30,808 nucleotides of DNA, from NCBI GenBank assembly GCA_964446865.1, contig CAYURD010000044.1, positions 1 to 30,808 on the forward strand, read 5' to 3'. Under the pieces are notes generated by a model that saw only the letters and a program-made list of their open reading frames with translations, made no database searches and had not been told where the DNA came from. This document shows positions 1 through 9,422 of the stretch, one piece after another (the first letter of the stretch is position 1; every line of letters begins with the position of its first letter). The translations under genes and the position numbers were made by a program. The DNA is from Glaciecola sp964446865 (GTDB lineage: Bacteria; Pseudomonadota; Gammaproteobacteria; Enterobacterales; Alteromonadaceae).

Positions 1-1236
1 TTCTCAATCTCGGCGGAAATGCTTGCTCTTTATCGTTCTTGGCGCAGTGGTTTTTTTAAAGAGATTGTTTTTAATACGACATTATCTTGGAGTTTTGCAT
101 GCGTCTACATTTTTGGCTATCTATTTTTCACGCAAACAGGGGTAGACTTTTCTCGCGGAGCGGTGGGGAGTTGGTTTGTTTCTACTACGATTCTGCTAGT
201 CTTGTGGCGCGGTATTTTTGGTCTTTTCTTACTGTATATACGTCGCAAAGGAATGGATACAAGGCAAGTTTCAATTATTGGTTTCACTGATGAAGGTGAA
301 AACCTTGCAAAAGAAATTATTGATAACCCTCAAACTGGCTATCGTTTGGTAGCTATTTACGATGATAGGCGTCGCGATCGTCTACCAAACTCTTATCAAG
401 ACTTATTTAAAGGAGACGTTAATCAAGGTGTAGAAGATGCGAGGGAAAATAAATTTGATGCTGTTTTCATTGCTTTACCGTTTTCAGCGGAAAAACGCAT
501 TGCCAAGATATTGCAACTTTTAGGCAATACGACTGCCAATGTTCAGTTAGTGCCTAATCTACTGATTTTTAGCTTCATGAGTGCGTCGATGGCTCAAGTG
601 CATAATATACAGACTATCAGTGTATTTTGTAATCCAATGCGTGGGTCGTACGCATTACTTAAAAGAATCGAAGACATATTGTTGGCGAGCTTTATATTGG
701 CGCTTATCGCAATTCCTTTAATAATTATATCGATAGCAATTATGTTAACGTCAAAAGGACCTGCAATTTTCACTCAAGATCGATACGGTCTTAATGGTAA
801 AAAAATAAAAATTTATAAGTTTAGAACTATGACTGTAGCAGAGAACGACAGCGTTGTTACTCAAGCCACTAAAAACGATGCTCGCATTACTCGTTTAGGC
901 GCTTTTTTAAGGCGTACGTCTTTAGATGAATTACCCCAATTTATCAACGTTTTGCAAGGTCGCATGTCTGTGGTGGGCCCTCGACCGCATGCTACTGCGC
1001 ACAATGAACATTATCGCAAAGCTATCGATTACTATATGCTTCGCCATAAAATTAGACCAGGCATAACAGGATGGGCTCAAGTTAATGGTTGGAGAGGTGA
1101 GACTGACACAATCGAAAAGATGGAGATGCGAATCAAGTATGACCTAGATTATATTCGCAGATGGTCACTCTGGATGGACGCAAAGATTGTTGTATTTACT
1201 ATTTTTCGTTCATTTAGGGATAAAAACGCTTATTAA
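1..1236 (+). CDS. Undecaprenyl-phosphate sugar-phosphate transferase (WcaJ/WbaP type), 5' end outside window
   Basis: Initiating glycosyltransferase of exopolysaccharide or capsule synthesis. The family transfers a hexose-1-phosphate, usually glucose-1-P from UDP-glucose, to undecaprenyl phosphate at the inner membrane. The frame is open from base 1 with no stop, and the first internal ATG (19) falls in conserved sequence, so the true start lies upstream. Visible here: the end of the N-terminal membrane region, a CoA-binding-like Rossmann segment (SIIGFTDEGENLAKEI, then a DDRRRDR motif), a hydrophobic hairpin near residues 220-245 of the visible part, and the C-terminal bacterial sugar transferase domain with IYKFRTM, SLDELPQFINVLQG, SVVGPRPH and PGITGWAQVNG. 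The conserved catalytic core is intact. The gene ends 20 bp before a convergent acyltransferase gene, with no clear terminator between them. Which sugar is transferred cannot be told from sequence alone. Confidence 0.93.
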   Translation, partial: FSISAEMLALYRSWRSGFFKEIVFNTTLSWSFACVYIFGYLFFTQTGVDFSRGAVGSWFVSTTILLVLWRGIFGLFLLYIRRKGMDTRQVSIIGFTDEGENLAKEIIDNPQTGYRLVAIYDDRRRDRLPNSYQDLFKGDVNQGVEDARENKFDAVFIALPFSAEKRIAKILQLLGNTTANVQLVPNLLIFSFMSASMAQVHNIQTISVFCNPMRGSYALLKRIEDILLASFILALIAIPLIIISIAIMLTSKGPAIFTQDRYGLNGKKIKIYKFRTMTVAENDSVVTQATKNDARITRLGAFLRRTSLDELPQFINVLQGRMSVVGPRPHATAHNEHYRKAIDYYMLRHKIRPGITGWAQVNGWRGETDTIEKMEMRIKYDLDYIRRWSLWMDAKIVVFTIFRSFRDKNAY

Positions 1237-1256
1237 TCAGTCTTCGTTCTTTTGGA

Positions 1257-2288
1257 TTAAGTCTTTATTCTGAATATAGCTAGAAAAAAAGGTTTTAAAC
1301 GATAAGACTGGTTTTCTATGTAGCGATGGACCAATACAGATAGTAATACTGCGACTATTGATGCAGCAATACAGTACACAATCTGAATGTCGACAATACT
1401 TCTTACTCTATAAATTACCGCGTATCCAATTATGTTGTGTAACAGGTACAGCGGGTAGGATATCGTGCCAAAGAATACTAACCACCTTGTGCGAAAAAGC
1501 CGCACATCATTATATATAAAAATATAGAAGCCAAGGTAGCCGAAGGACGATAATATGAACGCGTTCTTAAATGACAAATCAACTGGGTTTAGTGACTCGT
1601 ACAAAAGATATCCGTGCATCAGTAAACTAACAAAAATTAGCAGATGGTTTATAAAAGAACCTCGCTCGTCCCAAATTTTATAAAACATCATCCCTGCAAT
1701 AAATAAGGGTGCGTAGTTTATAATGCCGATGATTCGTATGTATTTCTCCAATGGGTAATCTATCAGTATCGATAATATTACGATTGACAGCCATATGATG
1801 GAGATTAACTCAATTCTTTTTAGTTGTTTAGCCATAAAAAGGCAGGTCATTATCACGTAAAAAATCAATTCAATAGCTAGAGACCAATACACTTCATCTA
1901 TTGACCTAACTTTTAGATAGCCCTGTACCATCGTGAGGTTAACCAAAACCTCGAACGAGGTGAAATTCCCCAGTGTAGGTACTGGGAATGCCGTTATTAC
2001 GAAAAGCGTAATAAACATACATACCCAATACGTTGGGTAAAGCCTAATTATACGGTTTATGATAAAGGTTCGTACGTGCTCAGTTTTATCTAATGACATA
2101 AAAATAACAAAACCACTTATCATAAAGAACAAATGCACGCCTGCGCCGCCAGTTTCAAAAGAGAAAAAATGATCTCCTAGTAAACCAAAATGAAAATCGT
2201 ATGCCCAAGTATAGTGGCTTATCATTACCATCAACGCTGATATTCCGCGTAATGAATCGAGTTCTAACAAGCGGCTTTTATTGCCCAT
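1257..2288 (-). CDS. Acyltransferase 3 family membrane protein (OafA/YrhL-like)
   Basis: Integral membrane O-acyltransferase of 343 residues. The family moves acetyl or other short acyl groups across the inner membrane onto surface or periplasmic glycans. The N-terminus carries the family R-X10-H signature (R14, H25 in LDSLRGISALMVMISHY), followed by the GVHLFFMISGFVIF segment and an IINRIIRLYPTYW basic motif. About ten hydrophobic helices follow and there is no SGNH domain. The start overlaps the end of the upstream acyltransferase gene by 11 bp, and a GAGG lies about 12 bases before the ATG, so the two are very probably co-transcribed and translationally coupled. Proximity to the WcaJ-type transferase suggests an exopolysaccharide or O-antigen substrate, but this is inference. 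Confidence 0.88.
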   Translation of the reverse strand: MGNKSRLLELDSLRGISALMVMISHYTWAYDFHFGLLGDHFFSFETGGAGVHLFFMISGFVIFMSLDKTEHVRTFIINRIIRLYPTYWVCMFITLFVITAFPVPTLGNFTSFEVLVNLTMVQGYLKVRSIDEVYWSLAIELIFYVIMTCLFMAKQLKRIELISIIWLSIVILSILIDYPLEKYIRIIGIINYAPLFIAGMMFYKIWDERGSFINHLLIFVSLLMHGYLLYESLNPVDLSFKNAFILSSFGYLGFYIFIYNDVRLFRTRWLVFFGTISYPLYLLHNIIGYAVIYRVRSIVDIQIVYCIAASIVAVLLSVLVHRYIENQSYRLKPFFLAIFRIKT

Positions 2289-4158
2289 TTTGTGATTGAT
2301 CCTCTATTAATTGAATCAACTCATCGTAGAACCATGGAGAGTAACTATTAAACCCTGTTGGCGTAACATGCACTATGTCTAACAACATTGGCACTGAGTC
2401 GTCGTTGAACAACTTACACTCCATTAATACATCATCACAAAAAAAATCAAAACCGTTTATAACGTTCAATTTGTTTTTTGAGGCGAATCGCTCCATAAGT
2501 CTATTTGACTCGAGCGTTCTTTCGTGTCGGTTATTGTATACAAATTTAGATAGCTTTTTACTTGTATAATCGTAATTAAACTTATCTCCTAACATCACCA
2601 ATGAATTTATATCCATAAACTGATGTTGCGCAAACAAGATGACTTTCTTATCCCGAACATTTCCAAAAGTCATGAAATTTTCGAGAGAGCCAACATTATC
2701 AGGTAAAAATGAGTTTCCTACTATTATGATATCAGCATCGCTCAATAAGGTGGATTTACTAAAGTTAGCGACATCTTCTTCACAAGTTGGAAACAATTTA
2801 TCTACGCCATAGCACTCTTCATGTAAGCCAACGCTCCTTATTTCAGCGATTTTTTCGATGGGAGAAGCAGCCGCAGCTGCGTATAAATCGCCAGAAACAG
2901 AATCCCCAACAAACAGGATCCTTTTTCTACCATCGTTTTCAAATTCATTTAGGCGAACAAGGTCATATTCTGCCGCTAGTTCTCCTCGTTTTTTAGATTC
3001 TTCTGTTAGCCGCTCAATCATACGCGCTTTTTGCTCGGGCATTTGTGCGAGTTTATAATCGTTAAATCCATTTGTCGTCTGAGTAGAGAGACCAAAAGCC
3101 CCGAATAATACAATAATGCAAAATATGCCGATATAGAATCTAGAGCTTAGCGCTAACTTTTTAGAGCGAAACGGCTTTTCTATATACCTATACGAAAATA
3201 AGCTTAAGGCTATGATTAAGATTAAACATATTAGGTTTTGGAAAACATCCAAAGAGCCTGCCAAATACACGCGAGAGAACGCTAAAACAGGCTGATGAAC
3301 AAGATACAGTGAATAGCTTACCAGACCAATAAAAACTAAAGCTCGGTTTGACAAAACCCGAGCAATCAATAAACCAGGTTGGTTAAAAAGTATAATCAAG
3401 AAGGACCCGACAACCGGGATGCTGTATAGCAAAGCGTAGTTTGTATTGCTATTAAATACAACCAAGCTTGTGAGCAACATAATTGCGCCAATTATCGACA
3501 GCGCATTTGCAAGCTTCGGTTTGATTTTAGACGTATTGAACGTAGCTGCATACGCACCTAAAGCCAATTCCCAAGCTCTGAAAAATGGCAAATAAAAGGC
3601 TTCTGAGCTATAACCTTTCAAAAACATATAGGCCATTGATACAAAGCTTGTGACGATGATTAATATTAAACAAGTTTTGAGCTTTCTTTGGGTGTTGACG
3701 ATAAGTAAAACAAATGGAAAAATCAGATAAAACTGCTCTTCTACTGCTAAGCTCCATAAGTGTAGTAGTGGAATAAATTCTGCTGATTGCCCCCAATAAT
3801 CAAGTTTCAACCAGAAGTAGATATTCGAAGAGAAAGCGAGAGCCGCTAGCACACTCTGTCCAAAATCCTTAATTTGACTTGGAACCATTAGAAACCAAGC
3901 AAATACTATAGACAAAGCAATAATAAAAAATAGTGCGGGAAAAATCCGCCTTGCACGCCTATCGTAGAAATTTAGAATAAAACTAAACCCTGTCGAGTTA
4001 TCGTTTAACAGTATTTTTGTAATCAAAAAACCACTAATTACAAAAAACACATCTACGCCTAAAAAGCCTGCTTGAAAAAGTGGAAAGCCCATATGAAATA
4101 AAACTACTGGAATAACAGCAACTGCTCTTAATCCATCTATGTCGCTTCTATATTTCAC
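2278..4158 (-). CDS. Acyltransferase 3 with C-terminal SGNH domain (OatA/OafB-like)
   Basis: Two-domain O-acyltransferase of 626 residues. Residues 1 to about 350 form the membrane acyltransferase-3 domain, with R11 and H22 in the R-X10-H signature (IDGLRAVAVIPVVLFHMG), GVDVFFVISGFLIT and DRRARRIFPALFF. The last ~220 residues are a periplasmic SGNH-like domain: block I is FVGDSVSG with predicted nucleophile Ser420, an oxyanion-hole-like block is IIVGNSF, and D594/H597 sit in DIVHVTPTGF. In this family the membrane domain passes the acyl group across the membrane and the SGNH domain places it on the glycan. It is the first gene of a two-gene minus-strand operon, overlapping the next acyltransferase by 11 bp. 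The ribosome binding site is weak. The acceptor glycan is unknown. Confidence 0.9.
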   Translation of the reverse strand: MKYRSDIDGLRAVAVIPVVLFHMGFPLFQAGFLGVDVFFVISGFLITKILLNDNSTGFSFILNFYDRRARRIFPALFFIIALSIVFAWFLMVPSQIKDFGQSVLAALAFSSNIYFWLKLDYWGQSAEFIPLLHLWSLAVEEQFYLIFPFVLLIVNTQRKLKTCLILIIVTSFVSMAYMFLKGYSSEAFYLPFFRAWELALGAYAATFNTSKIKPKLANALSIIGAIMLLTSLVVFNSNTNYALLYSIPVVGSFLIILFNQPGLLIARVLSNRALVFIGLVSYSLYLVHQPVLAFSRVYLAGSLDVFQNLICLILIIALSLFSYRYIEKPFRSKKLALSSRFYIGIFCIIVLFGAFGLSTQTTNGFNDYKLAQMPEQKARMIERLTEESKKRGELAAEYDLVRLNEFENDGRKRILFVGDSVSGDLYAAAAASPIEKIAEIRSVGLHEECYGVDKLFPTCEEDVANFSKSTLLSDADIIIVGNSFLPDNVGSLENFMTFGNVRDKKVILFAQHQFMDINSLVMLGDKFNYDYTSKKLSKFVYNNRHERTLESNRLMERFASKNKLNVINGFDFFCDDVLMECKLFNDDSVPMLLDIVHVTPTGFNSYSPWFYDELIQLIEDQSQNGQ

Positions 4159-4394
4159 TATTCTTCGTTTTCATTTGTATTGATTGCCTATGTTACGACT
4201 TCGGCTGTAAAAACATTAAAAAAATTGCTTTTAATAGCATCAAAAAAAGTCTTATTTTTGCTAGAAGTCCATGCTATGGGGTTGGTATGAACTATAAATA
4301 TTAAAATAACTTTAGCAACTCATATTTGGTGCTTTTATTTTACCTCAATAAAATTTAAAGCAAACTCAAACATATCTATCGAATGAAAAGAAAG

Positions 4395-6392
4395 TCAATC
4401 AACCACCCCAACCCCTGCATGCACCCCCAACAACTCCTCAGCACTAAACTTCAAAACCTCCCTGTCATAAGTCATCAAACCATTAATCTCAATCTCTACA
4501 TCCGACGTCTGCGTATAAACCCCAGCAGCAATCCCTTTCTCTTTTAACTGCGCTAACATCCTAACCGTATCAATATAACGCCCCTTAAAAGCATCAATAG
4601 ACTCAGGATGACTCCCATATATAGTCGCTTCTTTTACCTCATTCCACTGATGTCCGCCCACACGCCATCCATGCCCACCAAATTCCCCTACCACTTTCAC
4701 ATATTCATCATAAAGCGGCACATCCAAAGGAAACGAAGGATTAGGGTAATCATGCTGGTCAGCAACGTCGCCCACTTTAAAAAAATTACCACCACTTGCT
4801 ATGTTCAAATAACGGCTCGGATCATACTGTTCAACCCAGTGGCCAACTTCAAGCGTTCGATGCTGCCCCCAGCGCTCATTAAAGGTCGTCCAAAGCACAA
4901 CACTCGGATGATTATGCAAAGTATCTATCATCGTTTTTAACTCAAGCATAAATTGCGCATGCGCCCAATCGGGCCAATCAGCTTCAATAATGTCGGTATC
5001 ACGATTAGCATACAACACAGGAAAATGCGGCCTTGGCTTCCAGCTATCGCTTAAAGATTCAAGTCGCTTCCATTGCGGCCATTCAGCCTCACCAAACACA
5101 CTCGACGAAAAGTCGGTTTCGCCACGCCCGCCCGATACATGGTCTTGCCACACCAACAGGCCTAATCGGTCGGTATGATAATAATAGCGTCGAGGTTCTA
5201 CCTTTTTATGTTTGCGCACCATATTAAAGCCAGCGGCTTTTAAAAACTCAAGGTCAAACAACATAGCTTCATCAGAGGGCGGATTAAGCAAGCCATCTGG
5301 CCACCATCCTTGATCCAAAGGCCCCCAATGAAAAATAACCTTGTTATTCAGCGTAAAACGCCAGTTCCCATCAAGGTCTTTTTGTTTGCCCAGGCTCCTG
5401 AATCCAACATAAGATCTAACGGTATCTACAACAAGGCTTTTCTTATCAATCAACGACACCTTAAGGTCATATAAGACAGGAGAATCTGGCGACCATAGTT
5501 GTGCTTTTTTAACGATGCCTTCGAGCTCTAGATTTTCAGACCTAAATGTTTGAAGCACCTTATTGTTTAAAGACACTTCAACTTCTAAACTATATCCCGG
5601 ATGAAAGCCTGAGTTTAAAGATGATTCAGAGCCAGAAACCGCGTCACCGCCCAAATAAGCCGAAAGCGTTAAGCGACCATCCATATCACCTAGTACTTTT
5701 ATCGATTCAAGATAAGTCGAAGATACACTCTCAAGCCAAACCGTCTGCCAAATACCAGAAGAGGGCGTATACCAAATACTATGATTATCAACTTTTTGCT
5801 TTCCTCTAAGTTGATAACGATCCGCTGCATCAGTTTCATCGACCACACGAACTAAGACCTTATTAGCACCATCCTTCAAAGCATCAGTCACATCAAACGA
5901 AAATGGTAAATTACCGCCAGTATGCGCTCCCACTGGCTTACCGTTTATCCACACACGACAGCTATAATCCACGCCTTCAAAATTAAGCAAAGTACGACCG
6001 TTTTTATTAAGTTGATAATCAAACTGTTTTTGATACCAAATAACCTTGCCTTGAGGCAAGCGCTCACCTATACCCGACAACGGTGATTCCATCACAAACG
6101 GCACTAAAATTTCACGTTCAAACTTAATGGCTGGCGAATATTCACTTGCTTGTGTGAGTCCAAATTGCCACAAGCCATTAAGATTAGTCCAAGTTGAACG
6201 AACCATTTGCGGGCGAGGGTATTCAGTCCATGCGTTTTGTGACGTTACTTGTTTGCCCCATTTTGTGTACATTGCGTTTTCGACGGGCGTCCAATCAGCA
6301 ACTTGTTCATCTACCTGCTGATTAGCAATAGCGAAACTTATATAAAATAAAGCGATACCTAGTGTCAAAGTTGTTAGTAACGATCTGATCAT
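4395..6392 (-). CDS. Exported glycoside hydrolase family 2 protein (beta-galactosidase/glucuronidase-like)
   Basis: GH2 enzyme of 665 residues from the chosen ATG at 6392. That start has a GAGG ribosome binding site about 6 bases upstream and begins a clear signal peptide (MIRSLLTTLTLGIALFYISFAIA). A longer in-frame start at 6449 would place 19 unhelpful residues before it. The order is a sugar-binding jelly-roll domain (PRPQMVRSTWTNLNGLWQF, then VDYSCRVWINGKPVGAH), an Ig-like domain and a TIM barrel. The acid/base is predicted as Glu506 in WTTFNERWG and the nucleophile as Glu570 in VVGEFGGHG, so both catalytic carboxylates are present. The protein is shorter than LacZ (about 1000 aa) and lacks its C-terminal domains. 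It is divergent from the Tat-exported oxidoreductase gene, suggesting linked use of a marine glycan. The actual glycosidic specificity cannot be read from the sequence. Confidence 0.87.
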   Translation of the reverse strand: MIRSLLTTLTLGIALFYISFAIANQQVDEQVADWTPVENAMYTKWGKQVTSQNAWTEYPRPQMVRSTWTNLNGLWQFGLTQASEYSPAIKFEREILVPFVMESPLSGIGERLPQGKVIWYQKQFDYQLNKNGRTLLNFEGVDYSCRVWINGKPVGAHTGGNLPFSFDVTDALKDGANKVLVRVVDETDAADRYQLRGKQKVDNHSIWYTPSSGIWQTVWLESVSSTYLESIKVLGDMDGRLTLSAYLGGDAVSGSESSLNSGFHPGYSLEVEVSLNNKVLQTFRSENLELEGIVKKAQLWSPDSPVLYDLKVSLIDKKSLVVDTVRSYVGFRSLGKQKDLDGNWRFTLNNKVIFHWGPLDQGWWPDGLLNPPSDEAMLFDLEFLKAAGFNMVRKHKKVEPRRYYYHTDRLGLLVWQDHVSGGRGETDFSSSVFGEAEWPQWKRLESLSDSWKPRPHFPVLYANRDTDIIEADWPDWAHAQFMLELKTMIDTLHNHPSVVLWTTFNERWGQHRTLEVGHWVEQYDPSRYLNIASGGNFFKVGDVADQHDYPNPSFPLDVPLYDEYVKVVGEFGGHGWRVGGHQWNEVKEATIYGSHPESIDAFKGRYIDTVRMLAQLKEKGIAAGVYTQTSDVEIEINGLMTYDREVLKFSAEELLGVHAGVGVVD

Positions 6393-6700
6393 AAGAACCT
6401 CGCGGTAAAAGTCTTTAATAACCTTCGGTAAGTAACATAGTAATATCAAGGTTTAGCCATTGTATATGGTAATAAATTCCTTTCGCTATTATGTTATCGC
6501 AGATTGGTTTTAGTAAATAAGCACTTACTAGGTCTTCGGTCTATATATAACGTGCATTGAGCCCGGCTGAAAATTAAAGGCTATGAGCAGATAACGACCT
6601 AAAGCTATGGTGGAGCCTCCTTAAATTGCAATCCCCATTCCCATCTCCTATATTTATAAAGTAGCCATAAACCGCCCAACCTTTAAGGTAGTTTGTCAAA
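6393..6700. other. Divergent intergenic region between GH2 and oxidoreductase genes
   Basis: A 308-bp stretch without a gene that must hold the promoters of both divergent genes. AT-rich promoter-like runs are visible (for example tatatataac near 6543-6552), but no -35/-10 pair is convincing and no clear operator palindrome was found. A TAAGG about 12 bases before 6701 is the likely ribosome binding site of the rightward gene. Confidence 0.4.
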
Positions 6701-7837
6701 ATGAAGCACCATTCAAAAAACCAAACAAACAAATCGACCCGTCGAGACTTTATTAAACTCACCACAAAAGCCTTAACACTTGGAATAAGCTCAAACCTAG
6801 CCCTAACATCAAGCTTATTAGCTGCCCAATCCCAAAACACAAAAAAAATCGGCGTTGCTCTAGTCGGCCTAGGCAACTACAGCGAAAGACTCCTTGCCCC
6901 AGCACTCGAAGCCTGCGAATTCTGCGAACTAAAAGGCATCGTCACCGGCACCCCATCAAAAATCAAAAAATGGCAAACAAAATACGCCATCGCCGATGCC
7001 AACGTATACAGCTACAAAAACATGCATGAAATCGCCAACAACCCCGACATCGATGTAGTCTATGTAGTTGTTCCCACGGCTCTGCATTTAAAATATGCAG
7101 AAATAGGCGCAAACGCCGGCAAACACGTATGGTGTGAAAAACCGATGGCAATGACCGTTGCCCAGTGTGAAAAAATGATCGCGACCTGCCAAAAAAACAA
7201 AGTACAACTCACTGTTGGCTACCGCATGCAGCACGAACCTAACACAAGGCGATTTAGAGACTATGCGCTTAAACAAAAATTTGGCAGCGTTAAAAGCATT
7301 TATGCCCGCGCCGGATACGCAGGCAATGGCGCATCACCAACTAACTGGCGCATGAAAAAAGAAATGGGCGGCGGTGCCATGTACGACATGGGTGTATATC
7401 CACTAAACGGTGCACGCTTTTTAAGTAATATGGAGCCAATCGCCATTATCGCCACGCACGACAAGTCACATCCGCAAATTTTTAAGGAAGTGGATGAAAC
7501 CACAAACTTCACCTTAGAGTTTGCAAACGACGTTAAGGCCGATTGCGCCACATCGGTAGTTCGCAGCTACAATAAAATAAGAGTCGACAACGAAAAAGGC
7601 TGGTACGAGCTTGATCCAATGTCACAATATTCCGGTGTAACAGGCCGCGATAGCGAAAGTAATGTGTTTCCGGCTATTAAAGTGATGCAGCAAAGTATTC
7701 AAATGGATAATGATGCGCTTTCAATTTTAGGTAATGGACCGCTTTTAGTGGCCGGCGAAGAAGGCATGAAAGATATTCGCATCGTCCAAGCTGCGTTTGC
7801 ATCAGCCGCGCAAAATGGTAAGCGAATTGTGCTGTGA
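6701..7837 (+). CDS. Tat-exported Gfo/Idh/MocA oxidoreductase, glucose-fructose oxidoreductase-like
   Basis: NAD(P)-dependent sugar oxidoreductase of 378 residues. The N-terminus is a twin-arginine signal (R14-R15 in STRRDFIKL, then a hydrophobic stretch ending near SSLLAA), so the folded, cofactor-loaded enzyme is predicted to reach the periplasm. A Rossmann fold starts at about residue 50 (KIGVALVGLGNYS), with the family EKP motif at 146-148 (WCEKPMAMT; Lys147) and a catalytic-region motif YDMGVYPLNGARF (D229, Y233) matching the GFOR group's D-x-G-x-Y. Periplasmic GFOR enzymes oxidise one sugar and reduce another with tightly bound NADP; whether this one does is inference. It is divergent from the GH2 glycosidase, which could supply its sugar. 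The first ~400 bases are strikingly A/C-rich compared with the second half. Catabolic Gfo/Idh/MocA dehydrogenases are the alternative. Confidence 0.85.
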   Translation: MKHHSKNQTNKSTRRDFIKLTTKALTLGISSNLALTSSLLAAQSQNTKKIGVALVGLGNYSERLLAPALEACEFCELKGIVTGTPSKIKKWQTKYAIADANVYSYKNMHEIANNPDIDVVYVVVPTALHLKYAEIGANAGKHVWCEKPMAMTVAQCEKMIATCQKNKVQLTVGYRMQHEPNTRRFRDYALKQKFGSVKSIYARAGYAGNGASPTNWRMKKEMGGGAMYDMGVYPLNGARFLSNMEPIAIIATHDKSHPQIFKEVDETTNFTLEFANDVKADCATSVVRSYNKIRVDNEKGWYELDPMSQYSGVTGRDSESNVFPAIKVMQQSIQMDNDALSILGNGPLLVAGEEGMKDIRIVQAAFASAAQNGKRIVL

Positions 7838-8036
7838 TCAAGGAGCAACGATACTCGAATAAGAAATCTTAAAATTGCTCAAAATTCATACTATACAATT
7901 AACAAAATAAGGATACACTTAACTATCACCGTTAGCTTTTTACGGCATTTATAAAGGCGACTAGCCTTAAAGAAGTTAGCAAACACGTCGATAAAAGCGA
8001 TAGGTAAAAATAAAACTAAAGCCGAGGCAGATTGCA

Positions 8037-9422
8037 TTGACAAACACTTATTTACTACACACTACAAAACAGTGTTTTGTGGCTGCATGTATTTACGTGA
8101 TATTCACTGCATTTGCTAACGCCTATACCCAAGACACTGGTCAAGAGATTGCCCAAGACAATACCCCACAAACGTCATCTGCACAAACGCAAGCCACCGA
8201 CGCCCAGCGGCTACAACAAGCCAGCGAAATAAGAAGTATTGATCCCTTAAAGGCAAAAGAGATACTCGGCACTATCAATATTGATGCGTTAACCGAACTA
8301 GAACGCGAACAATACAGTTATTTGGAAGCCTACTCATTTTTTATTCTTGGTGATATAGAACAAGCCATTACCCACTTTGAAAAACTAAATCAACAAGATA
8401 TCTCCACCGATATGAGATACAAGGTTAAAGCATCTTTAGTGAGTTTGTACTCAGGCGCGCTTGATTGGGATAAAGCCTTTAAAACACTTGATTCTTTGTT
8501 AGCAGCTAAAGCAGGTATCACAGATACGGCGACTTTAGAGCATGGTCATGCAGCAGTCAGTAATTTTTATACTCTATTAGATGAGTTGGAGCTGGTTGCT
8601 CAATATACAAACCCACTTAGAGGCGAAGCATTTAGCCCTCGATTTTTGTGTTTAATTAATGTCCAGTGGGCCGGAGCTCAGCTCGAAGTCGATATCAATA
8701 AGGTGAAAGAGTCGGACTTTATAAAAACCATCGAAAATTGCAAAGCAATTAACGAAAATACGCTTGCCTTTGCAGGTTATAACAATTTGGCGGCGTATTA
8801 TTATAAAATGGGCAATATCGACAAGTCTCGAGAAATATTAATAAGTAATATTGAGGCAGTCGAAAAAGTCAGATATCCACCGCTTGCTGCTGAGTATTAC
8901 GAGCTTTTAGCAAAAAGCTACATGGATGCGCAAAATTACTCACAAGCTGAATTATATGCTACCAAGCTTTTAAACAAAAAATTTAAACAATTTAGTCAAA
9001 ACACAACGACTACTGCTTTTGATATATTGTCGCGAGTCTCTGAAATAAGGGGGGACTACGAAGAGGCACTTGGTTTTTACAAACAAAAATCAGCTGCGCT
9101 TAAGCGCAATGTTGACGAAAAAAATGCAAAACAGCTTAATATCCAAAAGGCGCAGCGAGCAATTGAGGATAAAACCAAAGAAATCGCGCTACTAGATCGT
9201 CAAAACACGATACTACAAACTCAAGCCGACCTTGATAAGCAGTCTGCGCGAAATAGACTATTACTCATTATACTCATGGCCTTTGTTTTATTAAGCCTTG
9301 CTGCATGGGTCTACTCAAAACGCAGAACGTATGTGAAGCTTCGTAAAGTGGCTGAAATAGACGATTTAACCAAAACGCTTAATCGTCGTTATTTTACTCA
9401 CATGCCAAAAAAAACAATTTAA
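8037..9422 (+). pseudogene. TPR-containing sensor diguanylate cyclase, N-terminal part (frame stops inside GGDEF)
   Basis: Sensor half of a membrane diguanylate cyclase. The best start is a TTG at 8037, preceded by GAGG with a 9-base gap and followed by a signal peptide (residues 1 to about 29, ending FTAFANA). Residues ~50-350 are helical TPR-like repeats (for example NNLAAYYYKMGNIDKSREIL), then a coiled-coil stretch (~355-400), one membrane helix (~406-424, LLLIILMAFVLLSLAAWVY) and the beginning of a GGDEF domain (EIDDLTKTLNRRYF). Translation then stops at a TAA at 9420-9422. Reading on in the same frame, after a second TAA at 9465-9467, gives the rest of the GGDEF domain, so this is one gene broken by in-frame stops and not by a frameshift. 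As it stands the product would be a periplasmic TPR sensor on a membrane anchor, without cyclase activity. Confidence 0.8.

Noticed and set aside
4218..4240. Hairpin with T-run downstream of the GH2 gene (minus strand)
   Set aside because: The stem is only about 4 bp (TGCT/AGCA) and lies ~155 bases past the stop; too weak to list as a terminator.
4608..4940. Plus-strand open frame of 110 codons inside the GH2 gene
   Set aside because: Antisense to the catalytic barrel, with low-complexity sequence and no start signals.
6393..6449. Upstream in-frame start of the GH2 gene at 6449
   Set aside because: It would put 19 residues before a clear signal peptide, while the ATG at 6392 has its own GAGG site.
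7838..8036. Possible c-di-GMP riboswitch ahead of the GGDEF gene
   Set aside because: The GEMM conserved blocks and tetraloop-receptor pattern are not present; only a small AAGGC/GCCTT hairpin was seen.
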